64,000 bases of DNA, taken from NCBI GenBank assembly GCA_019055375.1, contig JAHQIW010007153.1:1-64000 (forward strand), read 5' to 3'. How positions within the stretch are numbered: the first letter of the stretch is position 1; each line of letters begins with the position of its first letter. The notes beneath the pieces were generated by a model that worked only from the letters and a program-made list of their open reading frames with translations, made no database searches and was not told the origin of the DNA. This document shows positions 10,200 through 22,700 of the stretch, piece by piece. The translations under genes and the position numbers were made by a program. This DNA comes from Parelaphostrongylus tenuis (Eukaryota > Nematoda > Chromadorea > Rhabditida > Metastrongylidae).

Positions 10200-11320
10200 G
10201 CTCCTCAATGTAGATTTCAATGAAACACTCCAAGCTCAACGCTGTTAAGAAAATTGCGTCTTCAAACGAAATGAGGAAGCTGCTAGAAGAGTGTAACCGC
10301 AATATTGTGTCGATAGATAGAATTCTTAATCCTACAAAATGCGTTGATCTTTCTCTTCCTACTGCACTATACATACAGGTTCCCAACATTCGGAGAATGG
10401 ATGTGAGATAGTCTGCAGACGGTTGATGCGTGGCATAGTATATTGGAGATCGTTTGGTTCATTATCATTTTCACAAGGTAGGAGACAATAATGCGCAATG
10501 AGCGTTGAACATAAGCTTATTTTTTTAGGATGTCATTCCCCTATTAAAAAATACGGATTATTGAGACACATGGGAGCCTTTCTTAGTAGAAACGACTACG
10601 AGAATCCCCTCGAGAACATCTTTTTTTTTAAGGCGATGAAGTGCTTCGACTACAAGAATTACTGAACGAGTTCCACTAGAACCCTTCTGTGAAGTTCAAA
10701 CAAGTGGCTGGATACCTCCAAGTCTAAGCGTATTTTCCGTCTTGCTGGTACAGCGCGCTAGGTAGACTTTTCCAGAATCCATGTTCAAAACTGAAATTTC
10801 CATCTGTACAGCTATCGAATGACTACTAATAGTCTAATGAGAGAGCATGAAGCACTACGAGTTGATTGTGAGAAGTACAAGATCGACGCAGCAAGGCTAA
10901 ATTGTTGAACAGTGCCAATGTATGAGCGAGGGCAATCTGTTATTGACTGATGTTGATTGTTGAGTTGTTGACTGTTGAAAACATTCAGCAGAAAATCTAG
11001 AATATCAGTGAAAAGTTTCGAAATTTTAGTGAAGAAAATGCACCTTTTCTGAAAAGTACTCCGCAAAATGATGAATGCGAGTTTTATCCAAGCTTACCCC
11101 TGCTACGTACTAGAAAATTTCTCGCATGAGTTTCTTATAAAACTCCTATATAGTAGAAAATATATCTTTAAATTACACTGCTAGAAAGTCGTAGAAATAA
11201 ATATAAAAAAGAGTAGGAAATACTTTGTTGTCCTAAGGATGCAGCTTTTGTATTATAAAGTAAGGATTTTTAGAAAGACTAGGAGTTATTCTTATTATAT
11301 ATACACTTGTTGAAATCCTT
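10200..11320. other. Intergenic, nothing recognised
   Basis: Scattered short ORFs without motifs or splice context. I see no gene here. Confidence 0.45.
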
Positions 11321-11329
11321 TAGCAATAA

Positions 11330-11397
11330 TCACTTTTTTTTACACTTTTTTTACACTTTTTTTTACACATTTTTTTACACTACATACACTTTTTTTA
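11330..11397 (+). repeat. Minisatellite, (tacac + T-run) units
   Basis: Six imperfect tandem units of the form 'acactttttttt' (about 10-12 bp each) in a T-rich stretch. Confidence 0.8.
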
Positions 11398-11958
11398 GGA
11401 TCAAAATAATACTGTATAATTGTTAGCAAAGCCCGCTGCGAAGTTCATAGAGCAAGACAATTTCAGTGGTCGCTAAACGTTATATTCCTTTCGTTAGCAG
11501 AGTATGTTATGAAAATCTCTTCACCGAAGAAGCTAAATGTTGAAGCATATTTTAAGCTATTGAATAGATATAAAAGCATTGATGATTTAAGGAAAAAAGG
11601 CTCAACTAGAGTTGGAAATGCGAACCTAAGAATGTATCTCTCTCATGGAAACACAGACAATTTTTTGACATGTGGTCGATGTTTTACGAAAAAAAAAGAT
11701 TGAAAATTTTATCTGAGACATTCTATCCTTTCGTAGCGATAAAGTGTCTCTGACACATAAACATTATTTATAACTACCAATAAATTCTATGCGAGGCCAA
11801 GCAGCAGGTTACTTACGTCGAGTATGGAACGTAATCTTCTTTTCGCTCTTACGGCACTCCATGGAAAGTTTTTTGAAAACCAAAATCGGTACCGAAATTG
11901 CCGAGATTTCATTGACCGACTAACAAATTGAACCGATTGTTGAATATGATTTTACTTC

Positions 11959-12430
11959 TCGTCGGATCGACTGTTTTTAAAACCTCGCAAAAAACACTCA
12001 AAATAATTTCATAAAAGAATGCCTCAAGTCAAAACGAGGTTGTTACGCCAGGGTCATACACCGGTGTTTCGGAGGTTCGTCCTCCTCGTCAGTGACCCCC
12101 GCCCCACATTAAGCCCTGCACTGAAGCAAGGAGGGAGGCGCATTTTATGAAATTATTTTGAATGTTTTTTGCGAGGTTTTAAAAACAGTCGATCCGACGA
12201 ATCAATTTTGATCTAACAACCAAAAAACATCGACTGAGAGGTGGTGATGGACCAGTGTCTCTGTACACTGTGCCATCACCACATACGCCTCCCTACTTGC
12301 TCCAGTGCAGGCCTTAATGTGGGGCGGGGGTCACTGACGAGGAGGACGAACCTCCGAAACACCGGTGTATGACCCTGGCGTAACAACCTCGTTTTGGCTT
12401 AAAGCATTCTTTCATAAAATTATTTTGAAT
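11959..12430. mobile_element. Nested palindromic fold-back element
   Basis: Two palindromes interlock. The outer one pairs 12012-12140 with 12286-12420 (arms about 125 bp, highly matching, containing 'ccagggtcatacaccggtg' and its complement). A second pairs 11959-12016 with 12143-12200 (58 bp, nearly perfect, starting tcgtcggatcgactg). The right arm of the second sits in the loop of the first. A small inner hairpin (ggtgatgg...ccatcacc) lies at 12242-12280. No coding capacity. A related element without the 58-bp arms is at 24012-24330. This is a MITE or foldback-type non-autonomous element by structure. Confidence 0.88.
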
Positions 12431-12579
12431 TTTACTTTTTCTGCTACAACGCAATAAGAAGGCCTATCTAGAAACTCGGCTTATTAGTGAAGTCACCGAC
12501 ATTCAATTCTGGAAAGATCACTTGAGGACCTGAGGAAATCTCCTGTTCAAGGAGAAAATCTTTCAAACAACTGTGCACC

Positions 12580-12790
12580 GCGGCGAACCGGTCGAGTGGT
12601 AGTGATGCTCGTCGTGGCACACGTGAGGCTAGGTTCCGCCCCAGCTCTTTCCGACAGTCAGCAACAACGTCCCATGGGACGCCATAGCAAGCTATGCTTG
12701 AGATTGCAAGGAGATTCGCTCAACCAGTATCCTACGCCGTTCAAGAAAAAGACGAAAAACGAGTTGAATGCTAGAAACACCGGGATTTAC
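12580..12790 (+). repeat. tRNA-derived repeat, second family (copy 1)
   Basis: It begins with an A-box-like 'ccggtcgagtggtagtgatgc', continues 'agtcagcaacaacgtcc' and 'gagattgcaaggagattcgc' and ends 'gagttgaatgctagaaacac'. All four blocks occur in order on the minus strand at 29050-29300, whose start (ggctccgtggccgagtggtt) looks like the 5' half of a tRNA with type II features (Ser/Leu-like). Confidence 0.7.
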
Positions 12791-12799
12791 ACAGTGAAA

Positions 12800-13575
12800 A
12801 ACACTGTGATGACGGATCAAATAAAACACTAAAAAAGTGCCAAAGAAGTGCTAAATTGTGTACCAGCAAAGGTTCACACCGTCTCAGACAGTTTAAAACT
12901 GCCAGCACTCTGAACTCGCCAGAGCTTCTATAACCACGGGATTTACAACTGGATGCAGTTCGGAACAGACTGAATGCATTGGTAGGTCACCTGAAGAAAT
13001 TGTAAACGCTACGTGTAGAACCAATCACAATAACTGTTTTTTATAAAATCGAATGGATAGCGTGTTTCTTAGGGATTGATTGGCACCAAAAGCTTTTCCG
13101 TTACCCTCAACTTCGCATTCATTTAATATTTTTAATATAAAAAACTCAAAGCAAGGATAGTGCTTAGGTAATCTCTATACCTGAAGCTGAAAGAAAGTGG
13201 AGTGCTTCCTGTTCAACGAAATCTAATTCCATAAAATCTTCAAGTAATCCATCTATAGAAGATTTAGCAGCAATTCTCTGATGAAGCCTTCAAGCTGCTG
13301 CACTTGATTTAATAGAATGTATCGAAACACCCTGAGGGAAATGGGCAAAGGAAGTTCTCATCCAGCATATGGTGCACGCTTATATTTCAGGAAAACTGCA
13401 TTTATCAGAATTTTAGGAGTTTTTCAGTTTTGGGACTTTTGGACGAAGCTTTAACACATCCGACACTTCTCCGGACTTTGTTTTTTCCTGCTATTGATTG
13501 ATCAGAGCTCGGAACAATGAGGAGAATAACAATACTACCGATAGCATGATCAAACTTGTTAGGATGAACGAATAC
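12800..13575. other. Intergenic upstream of the transporter gene
   Basis: At about 13068-13105 there is an isolated 3'-end fragment of the SINE-like family (agggattgattggcacc). Nothing else is recognised. Confidence 0.5.
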
Positions 13576-13579
13576 ACGA

Positions 13580-13791
13580 ATTCCATTGCATATCTGTTAT
13601 CAGAAATTGATGTTATCACTGCATTGTGATACGGCTATATAAGTCGAAGACTGTGGGTGGTTCCTTCAGTTTATTCAGCATTCCTATCCGGTGTTGCCGA
13701 CTTCATCTTCCGATACCAGCAGCCCACTTTAGGAAACTTATCAACTACTTTTCCCATTGGTGTTGAACTTTCTTCTGAGAACCGAACAGCA
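13580..13791 (+). promoter_or_regulatory. Proximal promoter and 5' leader of the SLC1 transporter gene
   Basis: A TATA-like TATATAAG lies at 13636-13643, about 150 bp before the chosen ATG. 'ggttccttcag' ending at 13669 could be an initiator or a trans-splice acceptor. The block starting 'ttgcatatctgttatcagaaatt' is repeated downstream at about 14228, and related sequence lies upstream of the pseudogene copy on the other strand near 40160-40330. Conservation over these copies is the main evidence that this is the 5' region. Confidence 0.5.
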
Positions 13792-16700
13792 ATGGAGACC
13801 AAGGAAGGCGAGAAACTATTATCTTCAAGAACATCACTGGTAAGTACGGTATCTTTGATCGCGAGCACAGCTAAGCGCGAGTGTATGCTAAGAGTCGCCA
13901 ACTTTCTGAGGCAGATGCAGCCATGTCGACCTCATTGTTGTTGTTGCAAACCTCATTTCCGAACGTTCTAGGCTGAGAGTTGTCGACCTTTCGGAATGAT
14001 AAGGACGTTGGTGATTTTTAAAACCGGCAAACTTTGGAGCACGTAGAGGAAGTTTTGCTTTATAGGCACCTCTTCAGGCTTTGACACTCTGTATTAACGC
14101 TTGCTCTAGTCTGTCAACAATCACATGAGATTATACCTTTATTTCGAGTGCTATTATTGATTACATGAGGAACGACACCACCCATAATCAATCAAATCAC
14201 GTCCAAATGGAGGGAGACTCAACCCTCATTGCATACCTGTTATCAGAAATTTCTTTTATCACTTCGATCGTGATATCATTTGAGTATTATGAGCATATTA
14301 AAAGATGTGGATGATCGCTTCACTTATGTAGTGTTCATATCCGGTGCTGCCAACATCATCTCCTGATACTACGGGCGCATCTTCATAAACCAATTTAATT
14401 ACTTTCTTCATTTTTCCTAGCACTTATTTTGAATGCCGAACCATAAATAGAGATGGCCCAAAAGCAAGTCACTTTGAATCCATCAGTGCATAGCTTGTTA
14501 TTCTTACTAAGGAGAGAAACAAGAGCAGCGTAGGCAAGGAGTTGCCATGTTATGGAACTCTGCAACCATGTGAAGGCAAACGACCTTCTTTTTCGATAAA
14601 GTCGCCAGCCTTTCGAAAGATATGCAGTGATGGGCGATAAAACTTCCTCCTTCCTTGAAAGTCGTGAACACTCATGTGATGACTGTTGAGAAGCATCACC
14701 GCGCTACTAACTGGCCTAATACTCTATCCTTGAATTTTTTTGCCACATTTTGAAGAAGCTTCTGAGTGATAATTGTACCAGGAACATCAGTCTTATTTGC
14801 ACAAATTGGTATATCCAAATACTCAAAACTGAGGACATTATTAACACAAGAACTCACTTATCCACACACTCGTTTGCCTATAGGACACCTTTTCACAAAA
14901 AGTTGCCAATTGAAGTACTTTTCCACTAAGCCTTTTCTTCAACAATTTTCCAACTTATAGAGTAGTTCGGCTACCAGCTGGGGATTTTCTATCCAACATG
15001 GAAGTTGTTAGATGGGGGACTACTTCATTCTCTCTGGTATCAAAAGATTGTTCTGTTAGAGCGCTGCTAAAGCTTTTCATCACGAACGTTGCTTCTTACG
15101 CGACAATAATCAGTGTCGCTAAAATAAGGCTGATTTCCAATTAGTAAACGTGCAGATATGCAGAAAAATTAGTTGGCTCGAAATGGAGTTGACCTAGCGG
15201 GCACTCCCTATTTTCATAACATCCCTACTCACCGCGCCTTCGCAGCCGCAAAGCAATGCAGATAGCAAATATTAAGAAGAAGTTTAGAGAGCTTCGAATC
15301 TATTTGAAATTCACCTTGAGTCTTCGTTGTTTTCAGACGTTCTCGTGCACATCGGAAAATATTTTGCTCTTATTGACAATTGGATCTGTTATCGCTGGTG
15401 CTGTGTTTGGATTCATCATCCGTCCATTAAACCTTTCACCAGAGGTAGACCAACAATCTAAATTGATTACTTCCGCACTTTATCATTCTCTGGGTTAACG
15501 AAGTTTCTTCAATCACAACCACTATCTAACAGGCTTTTGCCTAACACAATTATTTGTCAAAAGATTAAAAAATCCTTAAAAAAGACCAATGAGGCGGGAT
15601 ACAGAAACTTTCTAAAATCTAAGCTCCTGACAAATTTCTTTCGTTATTGAGGTTTATTATATAAATATGAATTTTGAGCCTTATAAAAGTAGTGAACTCT
15701 ATCAAAATAGTTATTGAGATTAGATTCATATATTATATTCTGGAAAATGTCGAAATATCACTTACCATTAGCTTTCTCAGCAAGGCCCTCAGGTGGAAAG
15801 AATGAATTCATTCTCAGTATGCCAGCTCTGTTGGGAGCTGAATTTGCCTCTGCACACTGCAGCTCGATGTTCAGAAACACATCTCATCCACGATTAGGTG
15901 GCAGGCTTTTGAGAAAGATTGGAAGATTGCGCGGCGTTGTAGACACGCATTCACAAGAAATTTGTCAGGACTATCTCATATTGGGCAAGAGAATGACAGT
16001 ATCCGAAACCCTGACGAGCGTCAATAACTAAAAATCGGCAAGCCGCTGTGTATGACTTATTGTTATGAATTACTACCATGGCATAATTTACTCCTTCGCT
16101 CACACCTGTCCGAAGATCAGGGATATCTGATATCAGGGAATAAATAGGATATTTTACGTGAATATTTGAAGACGATGCGTGAGAGGGAGAATTGATGGTA
16201 TAGTGTACCCGCTCGACCCACTAGCTGATCAGTGGAGCAGCAATTAGCAAGTGACTTTGATTACCGTGAACTGATTCGCAGCATGCCGTTCTGTGCGGAT
16301 TAAACCGTGTAGGATAAACTGCGATATGCAATTATCTACGTTTCTCTACGAAATACAGTGAGGTCTACAGGCAAAAAGCATTAACTGACAGCATCGATAA
16401 AACAGGGCACATGACGGTGGTGTATGTAGAAGTGTGTGTCAATTGATTCGGTTCAAGAGATCCCATAATGGACTCCACAGAAAGAGTATATAGTAAGTAA
16501 TACTGAACGGTTATTTCCAGTTATGAGTGAACAAACGAATATCCGACCTCGTTCACTGCTAGTGATAAATCGAAAGCTCGAATTCCTACCTAGAACCGTC
16601 CTCAACTAGTGGTCAATAAACTCCTTTATAATGTTGTGGAATCCAGGATAAAACTATGCTACGCATGCGGATAGTTCTCGCCGAACAAAGCTCTTTCTTT

Positions 16701-19700
16701 GGGCTATTAGTGATAATTCGGTAGCGCAGTGTTTGTAAGAATTGCGTTTCGAGTTTTACAGAAAAACTCCACATAAAACGGCTCTGCTACAAAAGGACTC
16801 TGAATGCTTTTATTTTCCCACGAACATAGATAAATCAATCACCATAACAATCACTTTCCTTGCTGCCTGGGCCCAACAGCCCGTGAAGTGGCCAAAGATC
16901 ACCTTGCTCGCGCATGTGAATCAATTCTATTTTACTTTTATGCGTTGAGAGGGACGGTTTTTTTGAGATATTATCACAGCGTTAAGATCAGCAAATACCA
17001 CGCTATCAAATAATTGCTAATAGTCCAGAGAAAGAGCTGTCCCAATAGGAATATGCGCGTGTGGAACACAAGAGATTTCTTTCTATAACAGCGTGATAAA
17101 AACGCTTTTCCTGAAACCAGCTGCGTGGGGTTGTAGCCAGGGATTTACTCATTCGAATGATTACAACAATCCTATAAAAGCTTCCTATTCATCGAATAAG
17201 GCCGTATATTCGTATGTCCCTTTATAACCGAAAAGAACCATAAAGTAGAGCATCACTACGTTATTTGGCACTATTGAGCTGTGCTGAAAGAGCTGTAATG
17301 TACATTCATGCTTGCCCTCGGTTATTAATGACTTATTGGGTGGGTGGTTTACATTTAGCTGACATACAACTTCGCTTAAACTTATGTTAATGGTAGAACA
17401 TGTCGCGCTAATTCAACGGCCGTATGATATCTCATAAATTCATCTAAAATTTCTTAAATCTGCTGAATGTGTCCAATAAAATTCAACTATCAAAAATAAC
17501 ATAAGCGTGACCTAAAAGTATGTAAGCAAGTGATGTGAATTGTTTCAAAACTCTGCTTGTTTTCGCCACGTTTTTCCCTTGACCCTCACTTAGCAGTATT
17601 TTCTAAAATATCTCTGTTTGATGCCTATTACTTAGCGAAACTGCCAAAATTTTGTATCAATCAATTTAGGCGATCATGGTGATAAGCTTTCCTGGAGAGA
17701 TGCTGATGAGACTGTTGAATATGTTTGTTGTCCCGCTCATTATTTGTTCCCTTATTGCAGGTTTGAATGGTATTGATTAATGAATGCCATTAACTCGGTC
17801 CCATCATTCAGTTTTCTCTCAAATCTCCCGGTCAAACCAGTCTTATTCCCAAAAAAAATGAGCTATCTTTTTTAGGATCCACATGAATTTTTCGACATCC
17901 TCAATCCATAGAGCTATGCAATCTTATTCGTTTTGTCTTTTTGTTCAATCGTCTCTCTCTTTTTTCTTTCAAAAAAGTTCTTTAATAACAAAAATTTGTT
18001 AATGCATGATATAATATGTCGTTGCACGAAAATACGAGAATTACGCACATAAAAATTCCTGTAATTCCAAATTTGTTTATATGTATGTAGAACATTTTTT
18101 CAGGTATAGCACAACTGGGCGCAAAACACTCCGGAAAAATAGGATCGTTGGCGGTTACTTACTATTTCGTAACAACACTTATTGCTGTTATTGTGAGTGG
18201 ACGTTGCAGAATTTCATTGAAAAAATGGATTTGTTCTCTAAAAACTTCAGCCAAACAGGTTTAACATTCCTTCGTTTTTGTGCGGACGTTTCACACAGAT
18301 TGTTTCTCATAGTTGATATCCAGTTGTTTCCTAATAAGTCAACATGATTGATGCAGCATATTGGATTTTCTAACGCTTTTGAAATTTCTAAGAAAGATGC
18401 TTATTCACTATTCTTTACTTTTCTTCACGATAAGAAGACCGCAGTAACAATCCAATTTTTAGACCGGGATAAAACTTGTGTTGTCCATTCATCCTGGCGA
18501 TCCAAAAATTAAAGCGGACCTTGGTGAAGGTTTAAAGGCGAAAAATGTCAACGCGCTGGACACGATGCTCGATTTATTAAGGTATTCATTCCGTGAACAT
18601 TATTATTATTATTATTATTATTGGAGTTCAGTGTGTAGAGTCTGTTCTAATAATCAACTTTTTCTCTACTGTTGAGACTAACACGAAATAGAGCACTTCT
18701 CTCCTGTTTGTTTTCATTTGGTTTGATGACAATCAATAATCCATCAACAAACTTTTTTTCCAACTCAAACCATTGAGTAAAAATATGTTTCTCATAACTT
18801 TTGCGTTGTCCAGAAACGCATTTCGGGAAAATATTGTGGCAGCCACATTTCAACAAGCACAAACGAAGTACGTCACCGTCGTTCGTAAGGTGGACAGCAG
18901 CAACATACAGTCTCCTAACAACGAAACGCTTGACCTTGTGAAAGCCACGCTGGAATACCACGACGGTATCAATGTGCTCGGTTAGTTGTTCTTATGACGT
19001 AATTTTCATGAGAAACGCTCTCCTTCATTTTCCTGGGGGCTCATAAGCAGTGTTCAAAGGTCCAACGTAAGTAGAGTTGTCTATTTGAACGCAAGATATC
19101 TTATATTTCTTTGAGCGTTGCTCTAGAACGCACCATCTCGTTGTTTTGAATGTTTTATTCGCTGGAATCACATTATTTTGCGATTTAAGTCATTCAGCAT
19201 GGTATAATTCTTATTATTCTTAGTTGTGTAGATGATTTTGCAGTTCTGGTGTGTCGCAGAGAGCAAGGCATAGACACACGGGCTTCAAATCGATCTCTCT
19301 GCTCTGACAAATTGAGAATTTCATCCTGCAGAGCTGGTAGCTTATTACCAAACACTTCTATGAAAGGAAAAACATTGCTAACCTTTGATTACGAATTGCT
19401 GAAATTGCTTCGATTGATGAGCTCGCACAAAGTTTTCATAAATCTTTGTAACCAACGTTTTGGCTGTTTCAACTTCATTAGATTCAAGATAATTCAAATC
19501 GGACATTCAAGGCAGTTGTTCTTCTTGTAACAGTGGTCTTCGTAGCCGTCACGCTGAGACGAATCAAGTAGGAATGACCACCGACAAAAATAAACTTCGT
19601 CACTGTTACATTTTTATACTGGACACCGGCCACACTGAAGTGACCTAGCGTCAGTTGGTAGCTCGGAGAATGTAAGGCCGTCCTTCGTCAATTGTTGACC

Positions 19701-22700
19701 TGCACTTTGCTCTTGCGATGGCCGCCTACCCTTCAGCAGTCGGATTAGTATTAACTGACATACAGAAAAGCATTCCGTCATCTCGACGTTCATCAAACCT
19801 CCGCGTGATGGTATATCGTGGTTGTGATGAAAACGAAAGGCGGAAACGTTGCGCATACTAATGAAAAGATTTATAAACATTAATAAAGGCAGAACACGTT
19901 GCAATAATACACCCGTAAGCCTATTCAAGCCTATATACAGGGTTCACAATTGCACCTACTATCTATGATTTTTGATAAAGTCAAATATATGGCAAACCTG
20001 TTAGGGATTGCTTAACGCTGTACGCTTTATTCCATTACCTCTGCGATCTACGTTGCTAGCTGAATAGCTGTAAAAACTTGTAAGTGAAATAAGCCTCAAA
20101 ACACTTTTGTTTCTGATTTGTGCAGAAGCTAAGAACTGTCTGGACCAAGGACACGAATCACCGTCGACATGGTAGCAATCTACTTGGAATGATGTTAGCC
20201 GCTTCGGGAACGTGTGTACATAGCCTGATACGCGACAGCTCAGAAACCTTATTCGCTGGAAGAATGATTTGTTTTTTTGTTTGTAATTCTTAATATTTTT
20301 CCGGAAGTCTAAATCTCGTTGATCTAACTACTGTGCTTGTTTTCTTAAAAGTCCATCTTAGTACAGAGCACACGTGGCGCAGTGGTTAGAGGTGCCCTGC
20401 GTCGCACACGAGGTCACTGGTTCGATCTCGCGCTCATGGCTCACCAAGCCATCCATCCCTCCGGGGTCGGTAAATTGGTACCAGACAGGTCTCAGACTTG
20501 TCTGGGAGGATAGGCAGCACTGACTCGGTTCAGCGGGAGGCCACCGCGAGTCATTGTAAAGGCCAGATGTGCATTCAATCACCTCAAACGAAATTAAAAA
20601 TTGAAGTCGAATGCATGGCGCATCCCTCAGGGATTGATTAACGCCGAGAGCTTTATCCTTTATCCTTTATCCATCCTAGTACGCTAAAGCGGCAAAAAGA
20701 ATACTATGTTCCACACTCTGTTTGCTTTGTTCGCTCATCGAGTTTGTGCGAATCAGTTTCGTTAGACTGTTAGTAATCGTTAGATAGCTTAAAGTCTGAC
20801 AAATTTATTTCTAAATTTATATCCGTAAAAGTCATCAAAAAGCGTTGTGAGAGGGAAAAGAAGATTACGTTTCTTTCTCGAAGTAATTAACCGCCGTGTG
20901 AGCTCCATGACTTTATACAGACAATGAGAAAAGAAAATGAGAGCCGGTACCAATAAAACGACAAAGCAAAGGGTTTTCTAGAACCATCATGAGAAAGTCT
21001 AAAAATTATTTCGAATCAAAGTGATGTTTCCTATCAAATAACGGCGCACCCTTTCGAAGTGTCATTGAAAACGGTGCGCGTTCGTGAAAGACACAATTTT
21101 CGTCATTCATTAGAAGACTTCTTCCATTTTGAGAAATTTTTAAGATTTTGTTTAGCACTCTGATATAGCACAGTTTTCCCTACATAATCCTACGCACTCG
21201 ATGCGTATATCTTTCAGTGGGAATTGTGTTTTTTTTGCTCTATGAGGACCTTTTGAAGAACCAAACTCACATTCAGAATTCCAATTTTTGAGCTATCAAA
21301 CAAATGCTCATAAAATTATATCAAAAACCCATCACTTTATTCTAGCCGAGCAAGAAATTTGCTTCAAAGGTGAAACGCTGAAATAGCCTTGCTGCTACAG
21401 CGCATTGAAGAAGACGGAAGGCATTTTCAAAATCTGTGTACAGTTAGGATTATCGAAATTCAGGCTATCGAATGAATACTGGAAATTTGAATGAAAAGCG
21501 AAAAGATCTCATCTTGATTGCGTCAAGTTTTTTAGACACAGAAGGTCGCAAACTGCTTCCATGAGGATTCGATAGACCCGCATCACGGCTATCTTAGCAC
21601 TTCAATGATAAAATTATTTCTCAAGCGATAATTTATGAGCAAAATCAAAATAATACTGGTCGCTGGAGACGACTGTCGTCAAAATGAACCTATTCAATCG
21701 TTAGAGTTATCAGATAAAACAAACCTACCTTTATTGAGCGCGTGCGACTTAAGATTTATTTTATAATCACACAGTGGTTGTTTTCTTGCTAAGAAAATTA
21801 CGGATATTAAACGATCTATTTTGGAATAAATGCTGATATAAATGAATTAGCAATGCATGTGATATTAAATAAAATGGATAAAGTTTTTTTGGTTTATGGT
21901 TGTTTTGGGGTTGTTCAATTCCTTGGAGATATCCCACAGTCGGCAGCAATGAGCTGTATAGTAAAGGAAACTCAATGCATTTCTAGCTGACTTGCCGTCG
22001 GCTAGATGTATTACAGAAGTGTTCTCGTCCTCTCAGAAGATTTTGCAGCTAATTCGCCAAGCTCAGCGCCATGCGTAATTTGGTATGTGTATAGCGCGGA
22101 TGAAGCCGCGCATGTATTGCAGGGTGGCACTAATCCTTTTCTAAAAAGTATCAAGCGCTAGTGATTAATGTGTGTCAGTCAGCATGATTTCAGGAATTAT
22201 CGTCTTCTGCGTCACAACGGGAATCGCGCTGTCACAATTTGGTGCTGAAGGTCATATAATGACACAATTCTTTGTCGCGCTGGACAAAGCTATCATGAAA
22301 GTCATCATGGTTATTATATGGTAAGCAAAGGAATAAAATTAACGCTTTTTGCCTTGATCAATCTTCAAAAGATGTGTTATGCACTCGACCTTATTAAGTG
22401 AGGGAGTAAGTCAGGAGTAATTGAATGCATTTCTGAGCATCAGAAGGATTTGTGGTGGCCCACAGATGTACTAAGCCGATGCTGCTATCTTCCCAGACAA
22501 CTTGGTATGGAGTGATATCTTGGTATACCTGACGCATGTGTTCGAAGCAGTGACCATTTATGTGCTGCAGTGTACCCCTAACTGCTGTTGTCACACGCTT
22601 CATATCACATTATGAGCAGTGGCGAAAGTGTGACGGTGAAAAGAAGCGGAAAAATAAGAAGTAAGCAAAAAAGAGAAAAAATAAAGGGAGGAAATTAGAT

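Noticed and set aside
11509..11703. 64-codon frame ending CGRCFTKKKD
   Set aside because: No homology recognised, no splice context, flanked by T-rich minisatellite; could be chance in AT-rich DNA.
15256..15336. Alternative start of the transporter by reading upstream of 15337 without splicing
   Set aside because: A good acceptor (tcttcgttgttttcag) ends at 15336, the corresponding sequence in the inverted copy contains stops, and a first exon with matching phase exists at 13792. Kept only as an alternative.
15714..16031. 105-codon frame in transporter intron 2
   Set aside because: Inside a large intron, no motif, and no conserved counterpart; treated as chance or old repeat.
19614..19928. 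104-codon minus-strand frame with a hydrophobic start
   Set aside because: It resembles a signal peptide only by composition, has no splice signals or known domain, and lies in intron 6 near SINE fragments.
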